64,000 nucleotides of DNA from contig NZ_BJHV01000001.1 in assembly GCF_005405925.1 (NCBI RefSeq), forward strand, positions 4,960,001 to 5,024,000. Reading direction: 5' to 3'. Below are positions 27,700-37,057 of the stretch, in pieces. Below the pieces are notes generated by a model. That model worked only from the letters and a program-made list of their open reading frames with translations. It did no database searches and was not told where the DNA came from. This DNA is from Streptomyces antimycoticus. Lineage in GTDB: Bacteria; Actinomycetota; Actinomycetes; Streptomycetales; Streptomycetaceae. How positions within the stretch are numbered: the stretch's first letter is position 1; each line of letters opens with the position of its first letter. Made by a program: the position numbers and the translations under genes.

Positions 27700-28074
27700 C
27701 CCGGCGCCCGGGAGACACTCAGCCGCCGTACCGCACGTGAGGAGATCATCGGCGCCCAGTGCTCCGGCGCGCTGGTGCTCTCCCGGCTCGGGCTGCTGGA
27801 TGGAATGCCCGCCTGCACGGACCAGAAGAGCCGCCCCTTCGTCGAGACCGGCGGCGTCACCGTGCTGGACGTCCCGTTCCACGCCGAGGGAAACATCGCG
27901 ACGGCGGGCGGCTGCCTGGCGTCCCAGTACCTCGCCACCTGGGTCATCACCCGAACCGTCGGGGAGGCCGCGGCGCGCGGCATCTTGGACTACGTGGCCC
28001 CGGTCGGCGAAAACGAGGAGACGGTCGAGCGCGCCCTACGAGCGGTCCACGCGGGCGAGGCGGCGTTGCGCTGA
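27700..28074 (+). pseudogene. DJ-1/PfpI family remnant, N-terminus missing
   Basis: The frame encodes the C-terminal two thirds of a DJ-1/PfpI (ThiJ-like) protein: the nucleophile elbow GAQCSGALVLSRLGLLDG and the motif FHAEGNIATAGGCLASQYLA. Full-length relatives have about 190-200 aa. Homology starts abruptly near 27700 with no start codon or ribosome site upstream, and about 70-80 residues are absent. I read it as a truncated pseudogene at the edge of a rearranged block. Confidence 0.7.
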
Positions 28075-28152
28075 GGGTCCGCGCAACGACGCTCGGGGCT
28101 GCCGTGCGCCGAAGCCCCTACCCGCGATGAAGCCGCAGGTAGGGGGCTGAGG

Positions 28153-28655
28153 TCAGGTGGCGTCGATGTCCAGCACGATCCGGCCGCGGGTGCGGCCTTC
28201 CTCCTGGAGAGCCCGCCAGGCGTCGGCCGCCTGCTCCAGCGGGTAGGAGCGGTTCACGGTGACGGACAACGTCCCGGACTCGGCGAGGTCGACCAGTTCG
28301 GTCAGCTCGTCGGCGTTCGCGCGCGCCCACACCAGATGGCCGCCCTGGTCGACGACGGTGAGGTCGGCCACGGAGACGACCCGCGCCGGGTCCTTCAAGA
28401 CCTGCTGCGAGACGGCCACCGCGTCGCCGCCGTAGCAGTCGAACGCCGCGTCGACACCCTCGGGCGCCAGCCGGCCCACGCGCTCGGCCAGGCCCTCGCC
28501 GTAGGTGACGGGTGTGACACCGAGCTCGCGCAGGAAGTCGTGGTTGCGCTCACCGGCGGTGCCGATGACCCGGGCGCCACGGGCGAGGGCGATCTGTACA
28601 CCGAGCGAGCCGACCCCGCCCGTGGCCGCGTGAACCAGGAGGGTGTCGCCCCCCG
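28153..28655 (-). pseudogene. Quinone-oxidoreductase C-terminal half (Rossmann domain)
   Basis: The minus strand encodes GDTLLVHAATGGVGSLGVQIALARGARVIGTAG-type NADPH-binding sequence and the end of a zinc-independent alcohol dehydrogenase/QOR protein, ending EGRTRGRIVLDIDAT. The sequence breaks at about 28655 without a start codon. The missing N-terminal half is next door, on the opposite strand. Confidence 0.75.
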
Positions 28656-28661
28656 GCGGAT

Positions 28662-28823
28662 TGGAAGGTCAGCGCCGGCGATCTGGACGGCGTCATGGAG
28701 GCTCGCTTTCCCCTCATCCCGGGCTGGGAGGTGGCCGGGGTCATCGAGGCCCGCGGCTTCGATGCCACCGAGTTCGAGGTGGGCGACGAGGTCGTCGGCT
28801 ACATCAACAAGGACTGGGGGTAG
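28662..28823 (+). pseudogene. Quinone-oxidoreductase N-terminal piece (GroES-like), inverted
   Basis: The plus strand reads WKVSAGDLDGVMEARFPLIP, then GWEVAGVIEARGFDATEF and VGDEVVGYINKDWG before a stop. This is the GroES-like domain of the same oxidoreductase family as the adjoining minus-strand fragment. The two pieces touch head to head, and about 40 residues at the start and 60 in the middle are lacking. An inversion plus deletion explains this. Confidence 0.7.
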
Positions 28824-28908
28824 TGCCGTAGGGCAATTGCCACACCTCGTCCGGCCGCCTGGCCGCCGCCGGCCACGCTGTGGGCGTGCTCCACGAAGCC
28901 CGGGGCCG

Positions 28909-29673
28909 TCAGGTCAGTTCCAGGCCTCCGTCGATGGTGAGGATCTGCCCGGTGAGCCAGGTAGTGGCTGGATCGGCCAGGCGCAGGATCCAGGCGGCGA
29001 CCTCGTCGGGGTCGCCGCGGCGGGCGAGGGGGATGCGGGAGGCTTCTTCGTGCTTGATTTGTTCGATGGTCTCCTGGGGGAGTCCGGCAGCGGCCAGGGC
29101 CTGGCTTTCCGTCGGGCCGGGGGCGAGGGCATTGACGCGGATGCCGTCGGCGGCGAGTTCCACCGCCCAGCTGCGGGTGAGCTGTTCGAGGGCGGCCTTG
29201 GACGCCGCGTAGTGGGCGCCGCCCGGCAACGGCCGGTGGCCGTAGGTGCTGGAGATGTTGACGATCGAGCCCCGGCTCCGGCGCAGGTGCGGCAGCGCCT
29301 CACGTGCCAGCAGGCTGGGGGCGACGACATTGAGGCCGAACAGGTCGGTGATGGCCCTGTCGGTGGTGTCGGCCAGCGGCATGATCTTGGTGGCTCCGGC
29401 GTTGTTGACCAGCACGTCCACCTGCCCCCAGCGATCAACCGCGGCGTTGACCACGTCCTCCGGTGCTCCTGGGCCGCTCAGGTCGGCCGAATGGGCGACG
29501 ATCGCGGGATGGCCGGCGGCGGTCTCCTCAAGAGCGTCGATTCGGCGACCGACTCCCAGGACCCGGGCACCGGCTTGGGCGAAGGCGCGCGCCGCGGCCC
29601 GGCCGATGCCGGATCCGGCGCCGGTGACGATGACAACGCGTTCGGCGAGATCTGCGGGGGGCTTGTCGCTCAT
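28909..29673 (-). CDS. Short-chain dehydrogenase/reductase
   Basis: The 254-aa SDR has the NAD(P) motif VVIVTGAGSGIGRAAARAFA, the structural NNAGAT, catalytic Ser (IVNISSTYGH) and the YAASKAA Tyr/Lys pair, and ends DGGLELT. The Ala-Ser-Ser-type pocket gives no hint of substrate. ATG 29673 has GAGGT 6 nt upstream; ATG 29694 is possible. It diverges from an ArsR-type gene, which probably represses it. Confidence 0.93.
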   Translation of the reverse strand: MSDKPPADLAERVVIVTGAGSGIGRAAARAFAQAGARVLGVGRRIDALEETAAGHPAIVAHSADLSGPGAPEDVVNAAVDRWGQVDVLVNNAGATKIMPLADTTDRAITDLFGLNVVAPSLLAREALPHLRRSRGSIVNISSTYGHRPLPGGAHYAASKAALEQLTRSWAVELAADGIRVNALAPGPTESQALAAAGLPQETIEQIKHEEASRIPLARRGDPDEVAAWILRLADPATTWLTGQILTIDGGLELT

Positions 29674-29692
29674 GACAACCTCAATGTTCGTC

Positions 29693-29710
29693 ATTCATAG
29701 AACATCGAAT
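29693..29710. promoter_or_regulatory. Candidate ArsR operator in the SDR/ArsR divergent gap
   Basis: ATTCATAGAACATCGAAT has dyad symmetry with ATTC/GAAT ends, in an AT-rich 45-bp gap between the two start codons. ArsR-type repressors commonly bind such short dyads over divergent promoters. Confidence 0.45.
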
Positions 29711-29718
29711 AACGTAAC

Positions 29719-30081
29719 ATGGTCTCCGTGAAACAGGCGCGACATCCCACTCCGGACGAGATCACCCTCATCGACGTGATGGGGGCGCTCAACGACCCCA
29801 TCCGGGTCGGCCTGATCCGTGTGCTCGCCGACGACCGCGAACACGGATGGGGCGAACTGCGTGCGCCAGTGGCCAAGTCCACCCTCAGCCATCACCTGCG
29901 CGTGCTCCGGGACGCGGGCGTCACCCGCACCCGGCAGGAAGGCACCCGCTGCTTCGTCACCCTGCGCAGCGACGACCTCAACGCCCGCTTCCCAGGGCTG
30001 CTGAACGCCGTTCTCGACGCCGCCCACCGCGACGACGTCGGCTCCCACGTCGGTCTCGCCGGCGACCCGCCGACCGCCTGA
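29719..30081 (+). CDS. ArsR-family transcriptional regulator
   Basis: The 120-aa protein is a single winged helix: DVMGALNDPIRVGLIRVLAD then APVAKSTLSHHLRVLRDAGV (recognition helix) and a wing TRTRQEGTRCFVTL. There is no ELCVC-like metal-binding cysteine motif, so it probably senses something other than arsenic. Its partner is the divergent SDR gene. A hairpin lies beyond the stop. Confidence 0.92.
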   Translation: MVSVKQARHPTPDEITLIDVMGALNDPIRVGLIRVLADDREHGWGELRAPVAKSTLSHHLRVLRDAGVTRTRQEGTRCFVTLRSDDLNARFPGLLNAVLDAAHRDDVGSHVGLAGDPPTA

Positions 30082-30132
30082 TGCCTCACGATCCTTGACG
30101 CTGAGGACCCATGGTGGGCCCAGGTCGCGAAA

Positions 30133-30173
30133 AGGCCCCTGGTCCGCGCCATAAGCGCAGGTCGAGGGCCTGA
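30133..30173. terminator. Imperfect hairpin between convergent genes
   Basis: AGGCCC...GGGCCT ends with a partly paired interior (CCGCGC cataa GCGC) lie between the ArsR gene and the leftward glycosyltransferase stop. Confidence 0.4.
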
Positions 30174-30181
30174 TCACAACG

Positions 30182-31153
30182 CTAGACGGCGGAAACCGCC
30201 GACGCCGTCGGGTCCTTCTCCTGGGCGAGAGAGCCGGCCGCGTGGCGGTGCGCCGCCAGTTCCTTCTCCAGCCGCTGGATGTGGTAGTGCTGCACCCGCG
30301 CCGTGCGCTGCAGGGCCATCACCGCGGTGAGGAAATGATCCATCTCGGCGGCCCGGGTGAGGATGTCGTCGGGCACGCGTTCGTCCGGCAGGCAGTTTTC
30401 CGCGTCCTGGCCGAGCACGGCCCGCGCCCAGCCACGGGTGATCGGCTTGAACAGGCTCGGATGGTTGGCCACGATCCGCGCCCGGATGGCCAGGTCGTTC
30501 TCGGCGGCCTCCACGTGCAGTCCCGTGTCCTTGTTGCGCGCCCCGAACAGCGGCTCATGGATGTGGTGGGCATCGAAGCCGTGCTCGACGCAGCCGACCC
30601 AGAAGTCCCAGTCCTCTCCGGCCCGCATGCTCTCGTCGTAGCCGCCCACGGCCTGCCACACCTCCCGGCGGAACAGCGAGCAGTAGAACATGATCAGCCG
30701 CTGGAGCATCAGTTCCCGGCTGTAGGCGGGGAGGGACATCGCCTGCGGGGGCAGATCGTCGTCGGTGAAGGTGAACACATCAGTGGAGGCGATCGCGATG
30801 CCGGGGCTGTCGTCCAGGACCGCGACGGTCTTCTCGAGCATCGTGGGAGCGATCACGTCGTCGGCGTCCAGCGGAAGGACGTAGCGGCCGGTGGCCGCCT
30901 CGATCCCGGTGTTGCGGGCGGCCGAGACGCCGCCGTTCGCCCGCTGGACGATGCTGATGCGCCGGTCGGGGTGGCGGGCGATCAGGGACCGGGCGACCTC
31001 GACGGTGTTGTCGGTGCTGCCGTCGTCGACGATGAGGAGCTCCCAGTCCCGGAAGGTCTGGGCAAGGATGCTGGACACGGCCTCGGGCAGATAGCGGGCG
31101 TAGTCATGGCAGGGGATGACCACCGAGACCACGGGGTCGGGATTGTGGGACAT
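30182..31153 (-). CDS. Family 2 glycosyltransferase (cluster gene 3)
   Basis: The 323-aa enzyme has the GT-A start VVSVVIPCHDYARYLPEAVS, the donor-site VDDGSTDNT, the metal motif PLDADDVI near residue 95, and the acceptor-side GGYDESMRAGEDWDFWV. The C-terminal 60 residues are helical. ATG 31153 is chosen since homology starts there; the longer frame is a 12-bp repeat. It is downstream of the secreted repeat protein and large glycosyltransferase on the same strand, suggesting a shared glycan pathway. Confidence 0.92.
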   Translation of the reverse strand: MSHNPDPVVSVVIPCHDYARYLPEAVSSILAQTFRDWELLIVDDGSTDNTVEVARSLIARHPDRRISIVQRANGGVSAARNTGIEAATGRYVLPLDADDVIAPTMLEKTVAVLDDSPGIAIASTDVFTFTDDDLPPQAMSLPAYSRELMLQRLIMFYCSLFRREVWQAVGGYDESMRAGEDWDFWVGCVEHGFDAHHIHEPLFGARNKDTGLHVEAAENDLAIRARIVANHPSLFKPITRGWARAVLGQDAENCLPDERVPDDILTRAAEMDHFLTAVMALQRTARVQHYHIQRLEKELAAHRHAAGSLAQEKDPTASAVSAV

Positions 31154-31179
31154 GCGCGGTCTTTCGGTTCGGGACGGGA

Positions 31180-31240
31180 ACGGGATCGGGAGTGGGATCG
31201 GGAGTGGGATCGGGAGTGGGAACGGGATCGGGGGTGGGAA
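31180..31240. repeat. 12-bp tandem repeat before the cluster glycosyltransferase
   Basis: GGGATCGGGAGT recurs four times with variants (GGGAACGGGATC, GGGATCGGGGGT). It occupies the leader region of the glycosyltransferase gene. Confidence 0.85.
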
Positions 31241-31332
31241 TCGGGCGGGCCGGAAGCCGGTGTTCCGAGCGCCGGCCGTCCCCCCGGGCCACTTCTGCGA
31301 GCCCACGGCCGGACACGGCGACGGTTCCTGCG

Positions 31333-31848
31333 TCAGCTGTGCGCGCGCTCCGCACGCTGGGGGGCGTGGGTGCCGGCCGCGTGCTCGTGCCGGTGGCCGA
31401 ACCCGCGCTCGAGTCCGGGGTCGTCGTCATCGACCCTGCAGAACCACCCGTAGTCCGGGATGGTGACGTTGCCGACGTTGCAGCAGTGCCCGTAGTCCGT
31501 GATCGTCATGTTGTTCACGGGCGGGCAGCAGTGCCCGTAGTCGGTGATGGTCATGTTGTTCACCGGCGGGCAGCAGTGCCCGTAGTCGGTGATGGTCATG
31601 TTGTTCACCGGCGGGCAGCAGTGCCCGTAGTCGGTGATCGTGACGTTGCCTATCGGATCGCAGGGGTGGCTGGTCGCGGGCGTAAGGGTGATGTCGCCGC
31701 TCATCGGCTGTCCTGAGTACCCATACGCCGCCGTCCCCGTCTGCGTGTCCGGAGCGATGGCGGCGTAGGCCGCCTCCGCGCTGCTGAGCAGTCCGGCCGT
31801 GGCCAGCGCGGCAGGCAGCGCCAGTGAGGTCATGACACGGGATTTCAC
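31333..31848 (-). CDS. Secreted cysteine-rich repeat protein with N-X-T sequons
   Basis: The 171-aa precursor has a signal peptide ending near residue 29 (ALPAALATAGLLSSAEAAYA). Its core is five repeats of 15 aa, variants of NMTITDYGHCCPPVN. Each repeat contains an N-V-T or N-M-T sequon, and the first four a double-cysteine or Cys-rich end. The C-terminal part has an Asp run (VDDDDP) and a His-rich, basic end. GTG 31848 follows AAGGAAAGG at 8 nt, and a near-consensus promoter sits 76 nt upstream. I know no family for it. With two glycosyltransferase genes beside it, a glycosylated surface or peptide product is plausible but inferred. Confidence 0.85.
   Translation of the reverse strand: MKSRVMTSLALPAALATAGLLSSAEAAYAAIAPDTQTGTAAYGYSGQPMSGDITLTPATSHPCDPIGNVTITDYGHCCPPVNNMTITDYGHCCPPVNNMTITDYGHCCPPVNNMTITDYGHCCNVGNVTIPDYGWFCRVDDDDPGLERGFGHRHEHAAGTHAPQRAERAHS
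31481..31660 (-). repeat. 45-bp in-frame tandem repeat
   Basis: The word CAGCAGTGCCCGTAGTC starts at 31481, 31526, 31571 and 31616, exactly 45 bp apart. Three copies are near identical and the outer two diverge. It encodes the 15-aa repeats of the secreted protein. Confidence 0.95.
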
Positions 31849-31923
31849 GGTGACACCTTTCCTTCGGGTGTGGGGGATATGCCTTGGAATGCCGGTGTAT
31901 TTCGCGGCACGGGCAGTAAAGTC

Positions 31924-31952
31924 ACCGTAAGTTTTGTCACTCCATGTGTCAA
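31924..31952 (-). promoter_or_regulatory. Housekeeping promoter of the secreted repeat gene
   Basis: On the minus strand TTGACA (31952-31947) and TACGGT (31929-31924) are separated by 17 nt, matching the HrdB-type consensus. It overlaps the end of the upstream glycosyltransferase gene region and points at the repeat-protein gene. Confidence 0.75.
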
Positions 31953-31957
31953 AATGA

Positions 31958-34371
31958 CTACTTACTGTGTGTGACGGTCAGGAGGGCGGGCTCCGGCTGC
32001 GGTGCGCCGTGGTGCGGATGCACCACTTCCAGATCCGGCAGCGCCCAGCAGGCGGTTCCCATGTCCAGGGCCATCGCGGCCAGCCCCTCCGTCTCGATGA
32101 GCTGCCGGTAGGGGAAGGACGGGAAATTGAGGCCGTCGCGGTGCAACTCCGCACGGACCAGCAACGCGGTTCCGCCGACCGAGTCGACGCGGACGAGTCC
32201 GCGTCCACGCAACTCGTCGAGATACGTCCGGCCGAAACCCCGGGGAGGCTGAAGGATGCCGTCGCGCAGCCACTGGGCCCAGTTGAGCGCGCCGGCTCCG
32301 GACTTGAGGACGAAGGTGTTGAGGTCGTACGTCGGCCCGCCGGGTGCGGTGGCGCAGTGCGGGACGACGATGTCCTTGCCCGCACCGAGCAGGCGCTGGA
32401 CGAGGTCCGCCGGGTAGCCGGTGACATCGACGTCGAGCCACAGCACCCACTCCTCGTCGGCCAGGGCCCGGGCGAGGAGATGGTTGCGCACCTTGGCCAG
32501 CACCGACCGGCGACGGCGCTGGATGCCCGGCTCCCAGCGGGCTCCGGCCAACTGGAGGCCGACGTCATGGTGGACGAGGGTCACCCGCCGGAACTCCCCC
32601 TCGATGCCGGGCAGGAGCTGCCGGAGCAGTTCCGGGGTCGAGTCCCTGCTGTCACCCTCCAGCAGGCCCAGCGAGATCGCCTCGCGCGGGTAGTCCAGCG
32701 TGCGCAGGCGGTCCAGATAGCCGGGCAGAAACGCGGCCGCGTCCTTGAGGGGCGTGAGCACCAGCACCGGAGGCCGCTCGCTCGCCGGTGCCGGGGCCGG
32801 CTCGGGGACCGGCTGCGGCTTCCGCCCGTGCGTGCTCGCGGCGCCCGCGGCGGTCTCGGCGTGCGCGATGTCCCCCGGCTCGAGCGGCAGCCGGGCCGCC
32901 ATGGCGAGCAACTGCCCGGCGTAGTCGCCGGGTTCGGCCCACACATGGGTCGCCACCTCGAAGTGCTCCGCGAAATGCGACTCGTCGAAGGTGTTGTTTC
33001 CGTGGCACACATAGGTGTACAGATCGGACGCGTCCACCGAGACGGCCCGGCAGCTTCGGACGATCTCCTCGGCCACCGGGGTGTCCTCGCCACGGCGCTC
33101 GGCCGGATAGCGCGGGAGCCGGTCCTTCGCGCACACCATCGACCCTTCCCAGACCCGCGCGCAGGAGATGGCGAGCTTGCGCCGGGCGGGCCACCACAGC
33201 CGCTCACGGGCGAGGAAGCACGCGTCGGCGCCGAGCGCGAGAATCGCCGCCATCTGGGTTTCCACCCGCTCCGGGTCGTACAGGTCGTCGTCGTCCCACT
33301 GGCACACGTACGGCCCGGTGGCCCGGTCCACCGCCTCATTGCGCAGTTCCCCAAGGTCCGTCGCTCCGGGGGGAGCCGGTGATGGCGGATCCGCGGGTCG
33401 CCCAGGTCACGGATGTGCTGCTCGAGCGCGTCATCGGTGCCGTCCTCCAGCACCACCAGTTCCAGGTTCGGATAGGTCTGAGCGGTGAAGCACCTGATCG
33501 CGCGGCGTGCCGTCGCCGAGCGGTCCTTGGTCACCATCAGGCAGGACACGGCCGGCGCCGGCGCACCCGAGGCCAGGCGGCGGCGCTGCGCCTCCAGGTT
33601 GAGCAGGCCGTCGGCGACCGGTTGCCGCTCCTGGCTCGCCCAGAACGGGAGCCGTCTGCCCGCCGAGACCCTCGGCGCGGTCGCGGTGTCGCAGGCCCAG
33701 CTGCCCGACCAGTGGTGCACGGCGTAGGCACGGTCGTAGTCGGCCTCCTGCGGGCCGAACAGCTCTGTCGCGTACGGGCTCACCTCCGGGTACAGGACCT
33801 CCGGGCCGACCACCGTGATCGAGTCCGGCTCCGGGGCACTGTCGACCGCTCTGGTGAGGAAGAACGGGCCGGTCGTATCGAGCGTGTGCGGCAGCTTGTG
33901 GGCGCCGACCAGCCGACGGTGCACATGGGCCGCCCAGAAGGGGTGGCCCGGCCGTGACGCGATGAACGCGTTGCCGACGATGCGGGTGAATCCGCGCTGC
34001 CGGGCCAGCAACAAGCGGGTGTGTGCCTCGGGTTCGCAGCCGAGGACGAGTTCGCGCCCGTCAAGGAGGTCGGAGACCGGCTTCAGGCACTCGAAATCCA
34101 GATCCACGTAGAGGCCGCCGAAATGGTCGAGCAGGAAATAGCGGATCGCGTCGGCCCGCATGATCGGTTCGGGATAGCCGTCGTAGACCGGCAGGAACCA
34201 CGGATAGTGCTCCTGGAGGAAGGCACGATTGTCCGCGTCCGTCCACAATCGGTAACCCCAGCCGGGGTGGTTCAGCCGCCAGGACTCGGCCCACTTCTGC
34301 CACGCCGGAGGGAGGTCGGCGTCTTTCCATGTCTGGTGAATCAAGGGGGGAATTGTCTTCTGTACCGTCAT
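31958..34371 (-). pseudogene. Three-domain glycosyltransferase (GT32-GT2-Anp1-like), frameshifted
   Basis: Read across one frameshift, the product would be about 800 aa. Residues 1-250 are a GT32/OCH1-like domain (TIPPLIHQTWKDADLPPAWQ, metal motif GLYVDLDFEC). Residues about 275-500 are GT2 (SCLMVTKDRSATARRAI, then QWDDDDLYDPERV). Residues about 540-780 resemble the Anp1/Mnn9 domain (VLVLTPLKDAAAFLPGYLD, LLEGDSRDSTPELL, LWLDVDVTGYP). The frame changes at the G run 33349-33352 (four G where five would keep the frame), so either the gene is broken or the assembly has an error. No ribosome site precedes ATG 34371. Confidence 0.8.
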
Positions 34372-34381
34372 TCGCACAGTA

Positions 34382-34398
34382 TGTCGGGTTGTCCGACA
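34382..34398. promoter_or_regulatory. Short dyad just before the large glycosyltransferase
   Basis: TGTCGG and CCGACA flank GTTGT, ending 11 nt upstream of the start codon. On the minus strand, TACTGT between dyad and ATG could be a -10 box, which would give a nearly leaderless mRNA. Confidence 0.35.
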
Positions 34399-34514
34399 GG
34401 CCGGATATCCCGTGATCCCCGTCGCCCGAGCAATCACCCGAACGGTGGGCTCGGCGCATTGCCGCCTGACCGCCCGATCAAGCAGCTCACTGCCCACAGA
34501 CGGCCCCAGCACAG

Positions 34515-34560
34515 CAGTAAGCCCCTACCAGCGGTTTCTCCGCTGGTAGGGGGCTTACTG
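34515..34560 (-). terminator. Terminator of gpmA
   Basis: CAGTAAGCCCCTACCAGCGG pairs with the following arm (one bulged G) around TTTCT, starting 9 nt after the gpmA stop. It also insulates the accessory cluster. Confidence 0.85.
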
Positions 34561-34568
34561 GCGTCGGC

Positions 34569-35330
34569 TTACTTCTTCTTGCCCTGGTTCTTGACCGCCT
34601 CGATGGCGGCCTTCGCGGCCTCCGGGTCGAGGTAGGTGCCGCCCGGGTTGACGGGGCGGAAGTCGGTGTCCAGGTCGTAGGAGAGCGGGATGCCGGTGGG
34701 GATGTTCAGGCCCGCGATGTCGGCGTCGGAGATGCCGTCGAGGTGCTTGACCAGGGCGCGGAGGGAATTGCCGTGGGCGGCGACCAGGACGGTGCGGCCG
34801 GTGAGCAGGTCCGGGACGATGCTGTCGTACCAGTACGGCAGCATGCGCTGGACGACGTCCTTGAGGCACTCGGTGCGCGGGCGCAGCTCCGGCGGGATGG
34901 TCGCGTAGCGCGGGTCGTCACTCTGGGACCACTCGGCGCCGTCCTCGAGCGGGGGCGGCGGGGTGTCGTACGAGCGGCGCCACAGCATGAACTGCTCCTC
35001 GCCGAACTCGGCGAGGGTCTGGGCCTTGTCCTTGCCCTGCAGCGCGCCGTAGTGGCGCTCGTTGAGGCGCCAGGAGCGGCGGACCGGGATCCAGAGGCGG
35101 TCGGCGGCCTCGAGGGCGAGCTGCGCGGTGCGGATGGCCCGCTTCTGGAGGGACGTGTGGACCACGTCGGGGAGCAGGCCGGCGTCCTTCAGCAGCTCAC
35201 CGCCGCGGACAGCCTCCTTCTCGCCCTTCTCGTTCAGATTGACGTCCACCCAGCCGGTGAACAGGTTCTTCGCGTTCCACTCGCTCTCGCCATGGCGGAG
35301 GAGGATCAGCTTGTACGGTGCGTCGGCCAT
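34569..35330 (-). CDS. gpmA: 2,3-bisphosphoglycerate-dependent phosphoglycerate mutase
   Basis: This 253-aa glycolytic enzyme interconverts 3- and 2-phosphoglycerate. The phosphohistidine motif is [12 protein letters not shown] (His13), followed by the substrate lid [15 protein letters not shown] and the second catalytic His in [12 protein letters not shown]. Length and motifs are standard. ATG 35330 (MADAPYK) is the conventional start; the frame continues upstream without support. Confidence 0.97.
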   Translation of the reverse strand: MADAPYKLILLRHGESEWNAKNLFTGWVDVNLNEKGEKEAVRGGELLKDAGLLPDVVHTSLQKRAIRTAQLALEAADRLWIPVRRSWRLNERHYGALQGKDKAQTLAEFGEEQFMLWRRSYDTPPPPLEDGAEWSQSDDPRYATIPPELRPRTECLKDVVQRMLPYWYDSIVPDLLTGRTVLVAAHGNSLRALVKHLDGISDADIAGLNIPTGIPLSYDLDTDFRPVNPGGTYLDPEAAKAAIEAVKNQGKKK

Positions 35331-35474
35331 GCCGCCGAGCCTACTGGACCGGTCTGAGGGGGTCGGTTGACGGACCCCGTCAATTCGCTGGCGATGCGGG
35401 GGCGGCGTCGGTAAGTTGCGGATCTTGGTGGCGCCACTTACAGGTTGTGGCATGTACAGGGGGGGAGTCGTCCG

Positions 35475-36940
35475 GTGCCCGTCGCTCGACTGAAACAGGC
35501 CGCGAAGGAGAGCGTCTCGGGGTTGCCCCGGGAGTTCTGGTGGCTGTGGACCTCCACGCTGGTCAATCGGCTGGGCGGGTTCGTGGCCACGTTCCTTGCC
35601 ATGTACCTGACCGTGGACCGAGGCTATTCGGCGATGTTCGCCGGGCTGGTCGGGGCGCTGCACGGGCTGGGCGGGGCGGTGTCGGCGGTGGTCGCCGGGG
35701 TGCTGACCGACCGGCTGGGGCGGCGGCCCACGCTGCTGGTCTCGCAGGTGTCGACGGCGGTCACGGTCGCCGTGCTGGGCTTCGTCCAGGACCCGGTCGC
35801 CATCGCCGTCGTGACCTGTCTGGTGGGGATGACCAGCAACGCGTCACGGCCCGCGGTGCAGGCGATGATCGCCGACATTGTCCGCCCCGAGGACCGGGTG
35901 CGGGCCTTCGCCCTCAACTACTGGGCCATCAACCTCGGCTTCGCCGTCTCCGCGGCGGCGGCCGGGCTGATCGCGAGCCACGGCTATCTCACGCTCTTCC
36001 TGGGCGACGCCGGGATGACGCTGCTGTGCGCGGTCATCGTCTTCGCCAAGGTGCCGGAGTCCCGTCCGGAGCGGGGTGGCGCCGCCGCCGGAGATGGGGA
36101 TGGGGGTGGGGACGGGGCAATGGACGCGCTGGAGCCGGAGGTCGGGCTGGGCTCGGTGCTGCGGGACCGGCGGTTCATGGCCGTGGTCGGGCTGTCGTAT
36201 CTGGTCGCGACCCTCATCCAGCAGGCGTTCGTGGCGCTGCCCGTGGCGATGGGGGCGGAGGGGCTGTCCAGCACCGACTACGGCATCGCGATCGCGACCA
36301 ACGGCGCGCTGATCGTGGCCGTACAGATCCCGGTGACGCGGTTCCTCGAACATCGCGATCCGGCGCCGCTGCTGATGGCCTCCGCGCTGCTGACCGGAGG
36401 GGGCTTCGGGCTGACCGCCTTCGCCGGGTCGGTCGGGATGTACACGGTGGCCGTGACCGTCTGGACGGTCGGCGAGATCATCAACTCCCCCACGCAGATG
36501 GGGCTCGTGGCCCGGCTCTCCCCGACCCAAGCGCGCGGCCGCTACCAGGGGATGTACAGCCTGTCGTGGTCCCTCGCCTCGCTCACCGCACCGCTGGTGG
36601 GTGGCGCGGTCATGGACCGCTTCGGGGCGGACGCCCTGTGGGCGGGCAGCGCCGTGGTGGGGGTCGTGGCGGCCGGGGGTACGCCGCGCTGGGGCGTGCG
36701 ATGCGGAGCCGGCCCGAGGCCGGCGGATCTGGGGGCGAGGGTTCTGGGGGCGAGGGTTCTGGGAGCGGGGTGGATACCGGTGCGGGCGTCGAGGTGGACG
36801 CCGAGGTGGGCGCGGCCGCTGAGGGTGAGGTCAGTGCCGGAGGCGGGGCGGGTGCGGTCGGTGTGGCTGCCGGTAGCGGGGCGGCCGGGGCCTCCGGTGG
36901 CGGGGCGCGCGCCGTCGGCGCGGGGCCGGTGGCGGGATAG
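35475..36940 (+). pseudogene. MFS transporter with C-terminal frameshift
   Basis: Read in two frames this is a 12-helix MFS exporter of about 488 aa: motif [12 protein letters not shown] after helix 2, then alternating hydrophobic helices to AGSAVVGVVAAGG near residue 405. The frame then shifts at the G run 36675-36679; the other frame continues GYAALGRAMRSRPEAGG and ends in a Gly/Ala/Glu-rich cytoplasmic tail. All transmembrane helices lie before the break, so the protein may still work with an altered tail. GTG 35475 follows GGGGGAG. The substrate is unknown. Confidence 0.8.
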
Positions 36941-37057
36941 GGACTGCCTGACGTGCCGGGGCGCGCGGTCGGCGCGGGGGCTGCCACCGGTGGCTGCGCG
37001 GGCGGTCGGGCGGGGGCGGGCGAGGGTGGCGGTGGCTAGGGGCGCGGCCCCGTGCGC

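Noticed and set aside
31180..31306. Longer start for the cluster glycosyltransferase
   Set aside because: The extension is only the translated 12-bp repeat (proline/isoleucine run); homology starts at the ATG at 31153.
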